Positions 8,723 to 18,174 of a stretch of 24,747 nt of DNA are shown here, one piece after another. Source of the DNA: Physocladia obscura (Eukaryota; Chytridiomycota; Chytridiomycetes; Chytridiales; Chytriomycetaceae); the NCBI GenBank assembly GCA_027596945.1, contig JADGJH010000219.1, positions 1 through 24,747 of the forward strand, in the 5' to 3' direction. The notes beneath the pieces are model-generated. The model was given only the letters and a program-made list of their open reading frames with translations. It had not been told where the DNA came from and did not search any database. A program made the translations under genes and the position numbers. Numbering within the stretch: position 1 is the stretch's first letter; each line of letters begins with the position of its first letter.

Positions 8723-10866
8723 TTATTTATTCCACGCAGGCTCTATATTCTCATCTTTCTGGCTTATCGGCATTTGTATTGATGTGTCTTCTTCATCTTG
8801 TGCAGTTTTGTCTTCTGTATTGATATCGATTTTCGGATGACTGCCCGAAGGTGGCTTTGTCCAATCGTAAACTGTATACTTTGTTTCGAACAGTTGCAGT
8901 TGCAACTCTTCTTGAGATGAGATGTATTCAACTTCTTCCTTTCCTAAAACAAACAAAAAAAAAAAATTTAATGAATAAGGTAATCAACTTTTTTTTCTGA
9001 GCCCTAAATTCCGACTTACGTGATGATCTGGGACTGAAAAATGATTTTTTCTGCTCATTCGCAGCTGAATTTATTACTGTAGCTGGTGAAACAGGACCAG
9101 CTATTGCAATAGCAGAAGCTATCGGTACTATCGGAGCAACTGCATTCGGGTTATTCGAAGTCCGCCTGTCCACTCCCACATGTGGCCTAATATTTAGTGA
9201 ATTTGATACTGCAGAGTCACCAGTCATTGAAATATTTTGCCCGTGTGTTTGGTTCGGAGAAGCTGGATTATTTGTGCTTGACACAGACTGTAATGCGGAT
9301 GATCGCCGCCGGCCTCCAACCATACCTGCAGTTTTGACGGGTTTATCGGAAAGTTCGTTTCTGCCAGAGAACATTTCTTCGAGTCCATATCTGGGATCGT
9401 GATAAGCGTTTCTTTCAACCTAAAGATATTGAATTTAAAAAATAATAATAATAAAACTCATTTTTTTACATCTGGCAAGAACGGAACAGGAATCTCCATT
9501 TTTTCCACTTTATTCCAATCACAATCTTTGAACCATTCGTGTAGTTTAATTTTCTCGAATCCGCCAGTCTCATTTGACCCAAGTCTTTCTGAAAGCGGTC
9601 GAACCAAAGAATCTGTAATGAACTTTGACGCTGTGTCTGAGATTTGGTATTTTACATTTTTCGAAAATTCGACAGTATCTGATAAGATGGCTTTTTTGAG
9701 TTCGTCCTTGTGACGAGCGCGGAAAGGTGGCTGCAAATAAGTTATTTTAAATATTTTACGTTTTTTTGTGTATTTTCAGGTCGCTCAACGTACATAACCA
9801 TAAAACATTTCATAAGTAGTGACAGCTAAACTCCACCAGTCTATTTCATTTAAATATCCGGCTCCATTTATAACTTCCGGAGCTGACAAAAACAGTCAGT
9901 TCAAAGGAAAATATAAAATTTTCCTGATTGGTCACTCTCACCCATATATCTTGCCGTTCCGGATTTCGAAGCCATCGGTTTCTCATCTTTATAATGGCAT
10001 GCAACGTTGAAATCAGTGACACTTGCATGTCCTTTATCGTCGAGCAAAACTAAAAGTATTTTTGCATTTTATTGTCCGCGATAAAATTTCATGAAATTTT
10101 TAATTTTTACTGTTATCCGGCTTTATATCCCGATGAACGATTTTCAGTTTGTGCAGATAATTTAAAGCACATGCCACTTCCATATAGTAGAATCTCGCGC
10201 GGGTTTCAGCAAACGGACCTTTATACGTCAGATGGAATCGTAAATCGCCACCCAGCTTTAAATCAAGGATCATTAAGAGGTGTTCATCGTCTTGGAACGC
10301 GTATCGTAAGTTTCTTGTTTCATGGCGCAAGAAAAAAAACATCAAATAAAAAAATGAAAAAACAAAACAAAATACTTTTAATAGATAGTTTTTGACGACT
10401 TAAAAGAAGAAAAATAGACAGAAACTCACACAATAAATGGATGTTGGGCTTCTTCTAGCAACCGTCGTTCGCTCAAAATGTGTTCTGCACTCCCTCGCTT
10501 GATAATCTCAGCCTTGTTCATGTACTTGACTGCAAAAAAATAGAGAAATTAATAAAAAATAAATTGATATAATAGTTCCCGGTAAATCCAGTGACGGTTA
10601 CGCTATTTAACTCAGCAAGTTCACAAAAAAAAATATTGAAAGTACCAGCATATTGTATTTTGGATTTTTTGTGTTGGACTATTCGGACTTTTCCAAACGC
10701 GCCTTTTCCTATCGATATTCCGATTTCGAAATGTGTTATGTCAACTAAAATAATTATCGTATAGGCGTTTTTTATTGTGAGATTTCGCTAAACCAGAAAA
10801 TAATTATAAAAAACTCTGTTTGCCTTCTTTGTCGAAATCAATCGGCTCCGATTGGCAGCAGCCCAT
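8723..10866 (-). CDS. YANK/STK32-type AGC protein kinase, copy 2
   Basis: Nine exons on the minus strand: 10866-10815, 10744-10646, 10529-10430, 10313-10111, 10049-9942, 9882-9794, 9730-9470, 9419-9020 and 8943-8723. The sum is 1,533 nt, 510 residues. The start MGCCQSEP predicts myristoylation of Gly2 and palmitoylation of Cys3/Cys4. Kinase features: glycine loop GKGAFGKV (30-37), Lys52 in YAVKY, HRDIKPDN (144-151), DFN (164-166) and MAPE. The tail after PFLPD contains YGLEEMF, then a low-complexity Ser/Asn/Ala/Pro-rich stretch encoded by a 400-nt exon, and ends with FETKYTVYDW, matching the tail motif of copy 1. All six introns of copy 1 recur here at the same codon position and phase; two more split the N-lobe. 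The two genes are therefore a tandem duplicate pair. Copy 2 differs mainly in its long variable tail. Its function is presumed membrane-proximal signalling. Confidence 0.93.
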
Positions 10867-12046
10867 TTCTTTCTCCAAGTTTTCAACTTAAATCGATATT
10901 ACGAGGGCGATAGGCCAGAAGTTTTAGAATCAGAACGCGGGAATTAGTCAGAACAATGAAGATCTTTTGAAATTGCAAGTTAACCAAAAAAAGAAACCCA
11001 ATTTACAAAATATCATTTATGATTCGTATAAACAAACGCCAAAAGCACTGCTATTCCACGACAATCGCACAGCAACATTCGTCAAGATTAAGGCAAAAAA
11101 GAGCTCACAAAAATATAGGTTTATACTCCTATTCAATATCTCGCTTGCATTACTTGACTTCTTCTGGCATAAACATTACCATCGTATTCTATGATTTTTT
11201 GTTTGATAACGATCTCTATGAAAATGAAGAAGCGTTGCGTAGTTGTACGTGGAAGTGGCTCATATGACGAACTGCGCCGGCTACGTGAATTATTTTGTGT
11301 TTTATAGCAGTGGTATTGTTGTTTGTTTTTTTTAGTTGAGTGAGAAACAGACCAAACCAACCATAAAAGGTAGGAAAAAAAAAAAAAAAAAGAATAATGA
11401 TGGTAATTATTGAAAATGGGGAAAAAAGTTTCTCCCATATGCAAAATCCTTCTAAGAAACAGTGGATTGTGCTGTTAACGTGGGAGAAGATGAACAGAAA
11501 AAAAAGCGGAGGCCGAAAATATTTTCGAATTCTGTTTTCATCTTTCCCATGTCTTCTCTATGTGCCCAGATATTCTTGAAACATTTTAATGCAGCAAACA
11601 ATTTAGTGCTCATCGAAGACATTATTAAGGATATATACTCCAGTGATTTATTCCCTTAATTCTATGTCTCGGTCGATCTGGAGTTTGACAGCAAACTTCA
11701 GTATTTTATTATGATGTTCCACATATATAACAAAGTTAAATAAGGAAGAAAATGTTAAGAATCACAGCTGGTGGTACAAGTTTATTTGCCATATGAATAG
11801 TGCCACCGTTTTGATTTGACACTCACTGCTGCGTAAATAAAAACTATGAAAATGCTGTAAAAACCATTATCCTTGCCATCTCCAACATTTGATAGCTCAA
11901 CAGGTTCTGTTATCACAATTAGAATTGAAATTATAGATAGCAGTCTAAGAGATTTATGATGAGTAATTAGTAAAGAGCAATACTGCTAACTTGCATGTAT
12001 TTTAATCTGTCTGAGCTCCATACCTTTGAGAGTCCGCATTGATTAA
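10867..12046. other. Long intergenic region, no supportable gene
   Basis: About 1.2 kb of AT-rich DNA with poly-A/T runs (for example near 11371-11390). Weak open frames occur on both strands without motifs. One short + frame, 11224-11307, reads MKKRCVVVRGSGSYDELRRL and resembles the extreme N-terminus of medium-chain zinc-type oxidoreductases (MKAVVVxGxGxYDxL). It stops after 27 codons and nothing further of that family follows, so at most it is a relic. The part next to 10866 should carry the promoter of kinase copy 2. Confidence 0.45.
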
Positions 12047-12572
12047 ATTGGAATTGTTTTGATTTTGTTTGTTAATCAAATCAACAATGGTGCCACAGAG
12101 AACACAGAAAAAGCGGCAATTTTAGAAATAAACACACGTCGAGTGATTGCGCTTAATCAGACGGGACGACTGTGGGCAAAGACGGAGTTGACGCTGTGAG
12201 ACAATGCGGAGGAGACTTTTGCGTGGGCGTTTGCCGAGTTGGAGCGTATACTCCCAAAAGAAGCGCCAATGAAAGTAAAAAACGCGAAAAACAACGACGT
12301 AATTAACGAGGACGATGAAGATAGTGATAAGGCTGCGCGCCTGCTGCACTCCGTTGTGTGCGTACGTGACCGTTTATTTCTCCGCGTAGTGGTGTCTACT
12401 CTTCAACTAATGTGTTTCTCCCGAAAAGGTGCACGCGCTGCAGAAGTCGCGCCCGCTTTCCACCGTACACATGCAGACATATTTGCGCCTTGCCCAGAAG
12501 ATTGCACCGAGCCCTCTCCTCATTGCAACCGTTTATGCCGAATCACAACATTTTGTCAAACATTTTTATTGA
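12047..12572 (+). pseudogene. Unrecognised small + gene or gene remnant with one in-frame stop
   Basis: An open frame from 12047 (no ATG seen) reads ENTEKAAILEINTRRVIALN, meets a TGA at 12197-12199, then continues as DNAEETFAWAFAELERILPKE and an acidic stretch (NEDDEDSDKAARLL). A 67-nt GT...AG intron (12362-12428, donor gtacgt) joins in phase 0 to a terminal exon containing QKSRPLSTVHMQTYLRLAQK and IAPSPLL, stopping at 12570-12572. Composition and the phase-matched intron look coding. The missing start plus the internal stop suggest a damaged gene, a sequence error, or an unrecognised 5' exon or intron. The helical N-part followed by a KxRPLSxxxxxxYLRLAxKIxPS block faintly recalls Mediator subunit Med4, but this is a guess. 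It ends 18 bp from the convergent reductase stop. Confidence 0.4.
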
Positions 12573-12590
12573 ACTCAATTAATGAGGAGG

Positions 12591-13749
12591 TCAAACATTG
12601 AAACGGGATTGGATACTCTTAACAGTGTCAACAATTGATTGCTCAATGGGAATATATTCTCCAAGACCCAAAAGCACTTTTGATTTGGTGTTGACTTCAC
12701 GGATTTGAATTGCAGTAGTCGAACCAGTGGGGTAAGGGCGATCGGGAAAGTGTGTCTTGAGAATATTGACAAGAATCTCATGAGTGAATACACCACTGGA
12801 AATGACGAAGCGCTGTCCAGATGCAGCAGGGGATTTCATAGCAAGGACATGAGCACGTGCAACATCACGGACATCAACACCGCCAGCAGCAATAAGTGGG
12901 TTAATTTCTTTTACGTTGTGCAAGTAAAAGTCCGCAACAATTTTGACGGAAGTATTGAGTTTTTCTGTTGAAGCACAGGGGTGAAATGTCGGACCAAAAA
13001 TGAATGGCGGATTAATTGTTGCAAGGTCAAAAGTAGTACTGTTGTCGCGAACAAAAGCCCACGCAGCAGTCTCGGCAAGTGTTTTTGAAGCGGGATAAGC
13101 AATATTCGCAGGAGTAACCGATCCTTGCTGCTCGAAAGCCGCCACCACTCCAGTGTTCCAGTCGGCTTCAGACAGCCCCTCTTTAAGCGCTGGAGTAGTA
13201 GTTCGAATTGCAGCCATAGACGAGGTGATCACTACACGACGTACTGTTGGCGCGTGTGCAGCGATTGCCTGAAATATTGAGAAATGAGTTTAAAAAGTTT
13301 GTTTTTTTGCCTCTCAATTACTTTTTAAATTTTTTCATTTAGTTTCTGCTAAAGTTTAATTACCTTTAAGATTCCGATTGTTCCGTTAACTGCGGGATCC
13401 ACGAGATCACGCTTAGCATCGATGATGTTATAGTGGAAAGGCGAAGCCGTGTGCAGAACAAAATCTGTGCCGACAACAGCCGTGTCAAAAGCGCCAGGAG
13501 CTTCAATATCTTCAACAACAACAAGCGACAGTTGAGCTTCGTGTTTCACGTACGGCAAAAGCGACTGCCGTGTCTCAGTCGCCTGCGTACGGAAGAGACT
13601 CAATAAGTAATCAGATTATCTTTGGAAATACTCGCCTTGTCTGCCGAACGCACTGTTCCGCGCACATTGTATCCCTGCTCAAGCAACTCACGCGCAACGT
13701 GGCTTCCCACAAAGCCTGAAACTCCAGATACAAGAACAAGTTGGGCCAT
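12591..13749 (-). CDS. Extended SDR: NAD(P)-dependent reductase (Gre2/dihydroflavonol-reductase-like)
   Basis: Three exons on the minus strand, 13749-13636, 13582-13364 and 13268-12591, give 336 residues, the usual size for this family. The N-terminus has the Rossmann motif SGVSGFVGSHVA (about residues 7-18) and VRGTVRS after it. Exon 3 carries ITSSMAA and the catalytic YPASK (Tyr-x-x-x-Lys), then NPPFIFGP. Relatives reduce aldehydes or ketones such as methylglyoxal, isovaleraldehyde, cinnamoyl-CoA or dihydroflavonols with NADPH; the substrate here cannot be read from sequence. The second intron (95 nt) is canonical. The first, 13583-13635, keeps the frame only if its donor is GC (AAG|gcgagt) with a normal AG acceptor; the nearby GT (gtattt) would break the frame. 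I start at 13749 because the Rossmann fold begins four codons later; an upstream in-frame ATG adds only an AT-rich leader. Confidence 0.9.
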
Positions 13750-13882
13750 TTTGAAGTTTTTTTCATTTGAAATCCCCACAATCATGTCAAAAAAAATTTT
13801 CAAAAGGCTAAAAAAAATATATTATATGAACAATATTTTGATTAAAAATCATATAAAAATAATAGCTGATATATTTGATATT

Positions 13883-16800
13883 TCATGAGATAATCCAAAA
13901 AACAAAACATACTACGCTAATTTCTAAAGCAAAAACGACTCCGACTCCAAATGCCCAAACCATATTCATAGCTAAATCATTTCGAGGAGGCGGAGGCATT
14001 CCGCAATAAAATCCAACTTTTTCCATCATACTGTCTATAAATAGCTTCAAATCCTCACCCTCTACAACCACTCTCTTATTTTCTTTCATACCCTTGCAGT
14101 CATACGCAGTCAGCTCTTTGCTTCCTTGTTCGATTCGCAATGCATTATATATTGCGATACTTCTCCACGTCGACTTGTTGATCAATTTCAAGGCTTTTCC
14201 AACCAGGTTTTTGTTCCCAGCCACAGAAGAATTACTCTGATACTCAAATAATTCAGCGATTTGGCTGCGAGTGTCACCAGATATTCCTGTATCAGTTTCG
14301 AGGTCTTGAATCATTCTCCATTTGCGTCGCTTTAGAAGCAGTCGATGTAACGTTTCCTCATGCGACCGACTAACAGCAGATTTCCACGTAGCTTTCCGTT
14401 CTGTTTGAAAACATGTTTTTTCGTTGAATGAAGCTATTGCTGCCGCAGTTTTTGAAGATTCTGGAGATCCGAGCAACAAGTTTGCTTCATGAATATAAGA
14501 TTGACTGTTAACTGTGCGAGTATCAGCTGCGAAAATTGACGAAACAGCAACTGACGGCGAATAAGCAACAGATTTATTGCCATTAACATCCACATAAGTT
14601 TCGTCATCAATAGACACGTCAGGCGCAAATCTTATTGAAACCGGTCGTGATTTAGGGTTAGCTTCTTCATCCTCTTCTTCACTAACATGGTTATACCCAG
14701 TTTTTACGCGCATTTTGTCATTTTCCTGCTCTTTTTCTGTTTCCGATTCTTCATACGTAGAGTCTACACATTCGTTGCCTGGTGATGATTTGTCTTCAAG
14801 GACCGTATTGAAATTCTCTGACTGATTTCCCACAATATCATTGTACTGAGTTTTCTCACTCTCATTAATGTTTCCATTTGACAAATTCTGTGTTGATGGT
14901 ATAGACTTTGGAAGATGCTCGTTTTCATAGACTTTAGTCAACAGCTCTCCTTGAATATTTCGACTTGCAGCTGCCGCTTCGTTACCATCATTCGAATTTG
15001 CACAAGTCAAAGGGTTTTCTTCTGTTGGAACTGTAGCAGCCACAATAGGCGCAGCTGATACGGTTTTTGGAATCAAATACGCTGACGCAAATGAAAACGC
15101 CGATGTCAACAAATAAGAATTGGTTATTGACGGTGGGAGGGCATTTACCGCTGCTGATGCAGAAATTACAATTTGAGAATTTGCGAGCGATGCCGGAAGT
15201 ACGTTGACGACGGCAGCAGCAATTTCGGCAGCTGCTGTCGGAGTTATTGAATTTGGTGCACTCTCTGTCGTCGCGGTTTCAGATTCAAGAGATATTATTT
15301 CGGTCACATTAATTGCCGAGTCGAGCAGAGTTTCAATTATTTCGGTTGAAGGCTCAAAATTCACGTCCATACTAGCAACAGCTTCTTCGATTATTGAATC
15401 TGAAACTTCGAATAATTTCTTTAACACAGGTGGAGATTTTGAAAATGCCTCGGGCATCGGAATATCCTTTTCATTTGGGGAGCAGCTAACTGCATCGTCA
15501 TGTTGCGATACTTTTGATTTGCGATTCGATTCTTGTTTTCTCAATCCTTTGACTTCGGTCGGATCCTTGGAAATTTTTATTGTATTTACGAGGTTTGGAT
15601 TTGAGATAGTCGAGGACGTTTGCAAACTGGTCAGGGACTCAGAAGTAATGTTAGATGAACGTTTGGCAATTGAAGAAGGTTGTACAGATGTTGAATTTGG
15701 TGAAGATAATGAAGCTGATATATTTGCTGTAGGATTTTGAAGAACCACCAGAGATGGGGATTTCACAAACTTTGAAGATACTGAAATCGGTTGTGTTGAT
15801 CCGATATTGAGCCGTTTTAAAGATAATGAACTGGACGGCTTGAATTCATCACTTTCTTCAGGAAATTCATCATTCAACCTCATCAATGCATCTTCAAGAT
15901 CATTGATTTCTTCTTCCTCAATTATTTCAACGCATAAAAGTCGTTCGTCAATTTCGACAATCAACGGCACAATATTGTAAAATAGCGCTTCCTGTCGCAG
16001 GTCGTGTAATGAGGTCCGGGAATCCAAAGTAGGTGAAAGTGCTAAGCCACGTAAGTGATTAATTATGAGATGAAAATAAGTTCCTGAAAAAAAACAAAAA
16101 TATCAAAAAATAAACGTCGTCATTAGTTATTCATAAAATAAATCAAAAATCAAACCATCTCGATCAATGAAAAAAGTTCCATCACGCATCATCACGCCGT
16201 CATTAAGCCAGTCTCTGACAGTATCTTCATCAAGCTTGTCACATTGGCCGTCGATTCCAGCGAACCACTTTTTCAATTTACTTCCTCGCGCACGCATCAA
16301 TGTTCGAACAGTTGTGGCACAGTAAATACCGCCGACACAAAAACACCGGATTGGACTTGCCGCGAAGCGTTTGCGCGTCTCTTCTGTGACTTCTTTTACA
16401 AATATTTCTTCTTTCGAAAGAGATGATGGTTCAACTTTGCTGTCTTTTGCTGCAGCGTGTTCACTGGAGCCAAGAAGAATTTCAGTCGTTTGTTTTCCCA
16501 GAAAATACGTGGAGCTGGCGGTGACAAAGTGCCCAGCAACACTGGTTCCAGTAGAAACAAGCGAGGTGAAAATAGATGGAGACGGTTTCGACTTCGTATC
16601 TTTAGCGTCAATAGAACGAAATTGATTCGTGATATCGTTAAATGGAGCCACACGAGAAGGTCCGACTCGACCACATCCATCGCATGCATCATCTCTTTCT
16701 TGAATCCCACCAATTCCAGTAATTCCAGGATCAGTATTCGTTGTTGCTTCAACCATTTGCTTTCGAGGAAAGGCACCGGGAATAGAGGAGTCAAGTTTAA

Positions 16801-17745
16801 TAATACGAACGCAAGGACCGTCTGGGGAATAGTAAATGTCCTTTTTCTTGTTGACGACTGAATTTGCCTCTGAATTTGAAATATTCGGTACCGAAACGCG
16901 TCGTCGAAATATTTTTCTTTTTTTTGCAAGAATTCGGTTGCTCTCGTTGTAAACTTCAAAAGCGTTCGGATTGAGGTTTGAATCAGAGTCAGAGGTAGAG
17001 ACTAGCGAATCAGAGTCAGATTCGATGCCATGTAATTCGCGATAAGATGGCGCTTCGTGATAGGCAAGACCAGCGCGGACGGCGGCGTTTGCAGCAACAG
17101 CAGCTGAAGCAACGGCCGCTTTGACAGCTTTCTGCGAAAATTCTTCAAGCGCGTTTTGCACGCCAAAAGCAGCGTCGAGTCGTGCAGCTCCAGCAGCAGT
17201 GCGGCCAGTGAGTCGCGCAACTGCATCAGGTATCGGTGATGTTTTCAGAAGTACAGCTGCTTTTACAGCCGCTTGTGTCACCAACGAATCGTTTGTTTCT
17301 GTGATTGTATAAGAAATTTGACAACCAACTTAATAAACAACAACAAAAAACAAAAAAATACGATAGTAGATTTAAAATGATGGAATAGAAACCGCTGGTT
17401 TATTAACGAACTTCGGCGGCGCAGCGCTTTTTGCGTCTGAGTTTGGGCAGTCTGAGATTGAGATTGAGATTTAGTTCGAAGCTCTTGACTCGATACAGAT
17501 GTCCGAAGAGATTCAGAAAACGATGATGGCGGAGTATCAGAAACAGAAGTAGAAGTGGAAGTAGAAGCCGCTGTAGTAACGAGTATTTCCTGTGTGTTAA
17601 ATTCCGTAGTTCCCAAACCAAACGTCAGCCCAATTACAGTGAGTGTAACAATGCCCACAACAGCCAGCGGAATCATCACCGCAAACAATAACTGCGTAAA
17701 CAGCTGCGCTATTCCGCTTGATACTGTTTGCACGATCTCAAACAT
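13883..17745 (-). CDS. Large membrane protein with a KCTD/T1-type BTB domain
   Basis: Three exons on the minus strand, 17745-17412, 17298-16156 and 16083-13883 (introns 113 and 72 nt, both phase 1), give 1,225 residues. The frames look like separate genes until the BTB domain is seen to cross the second intron. RCFCVGGIYCATTVRTLM (from about residue 429) and TFFIDRDG end exon 2; TYFHLIINHLR and DLRQEALFYNIVPLI begin exon 3. This is the VxLNVGG ... FIDRDGxxFxxILNxLR ... EAxFYxI layout of the K-channel T1/KCTD BTB fold, used for oligomerisation or cullin-3 binding. A hydrophobic segment lies at about 14-45 and another at the extreme C-terminus (last ~29 residues, ending FWIIS). Between are an Ala-rich amphipathic stretch (about 115-180), SDSDS clusters, a long Ser/Glu/Asn-rich disordered region and a conserved-looking basic helical block before the last segment. 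Function unknown. Confidence 0.82.
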
Positions 17746-18151
17746 TGTTCGTGTTAACCAAGCAGGTTGTCTGAGCTCTCACTTGCAATTTCACAAACTT
17801 AAAAACTCGCGAATTTTTGCAATTTCTATTTTTCTCATGACCCGTAAATTTTTTTCCACAGACATGATATCCGCACGAAAATTTATTAACAATAGCTTGA
17901 ATACTTGGCGAAACTTTTTTGTATAGCTGCAAATATTTTTCATGAAAAACTCTGACAATTTTTAATTCTGGATAGATAACGAATGGTGTTTTGTCAGAAG
18001 AATTCAGACGATTGGACAGCAATTCTTTTGAAATCTGCGAATTATCTATATGATGCCAATATTCAAAGCGTACATCAAAATCTTCGCTACAAATGCACCT
18101 TAAACATAGTAAGAAAAGAATGGAGTAACATCCTAGTCGAATTATTGATTT
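17738..18151 (-). pseudogene. Decayed C-terminal fragment of a third GT64-type glycosyltransferase
   Basis: A 137-codon open stretch without an ATG, lying just downstream of the three-domain glycosyltransferase and overlapping the start of the BTB gene by 8 nt. Its middle reads VFHEKYLQLYKKVSPSIQAI followed by VNKFSC. The two intact neighbours have VLHRKYLSLYSSSAGRHIVD and IFHRKYLDMYTYSLPQHARD there, then an acidic motif (CDDI, GEDI). The fragment keeps the [FL]-H-x-K-Y-L-x-[LM]-Y core and the distance to the next motif, but the acidic residues are replaced (CGYHV). Upstream a hydrophobic stretch (CYSILFLLCLRCIC) has no counterpart in the neighbours. I infer a broken third copy. An alternative is a small secreted protein with an unseen start. 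Confidence 0.42.
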
Positions 18152-18174
18152 TTACTTGAAATAATTATAAAATT

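Noticed and set aside
11133..11444. 103-codon minus frame upstream of the kinase pair
   Set aside because: Low-complexity Phe/Tyr/Arg translation of AT-rich DNA, with no motif and no splice context.
15204..15740. 178-codon open frame on the + strand
   Set aside because: It lies entirely antisense to the Ser/Ala/Glu-rich part of the BTB protein; simple-composition coding often leaves the opposite strand open. No motifs.
16127..17284. Separate gene for the Ala-rich protein ending FDLFYE
   Set aside because: The last codons are intron; the BTB domain continues exactly across a 72-nt intron into the next exon, and the frame closes with exon 1 as well.
17278..17745. Independent 155-residue membrane protein
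   Set aside because: Its second half (after ALRRR) is AT-rich intron sequence with a donor and acceptor that join in phase to the next exon.
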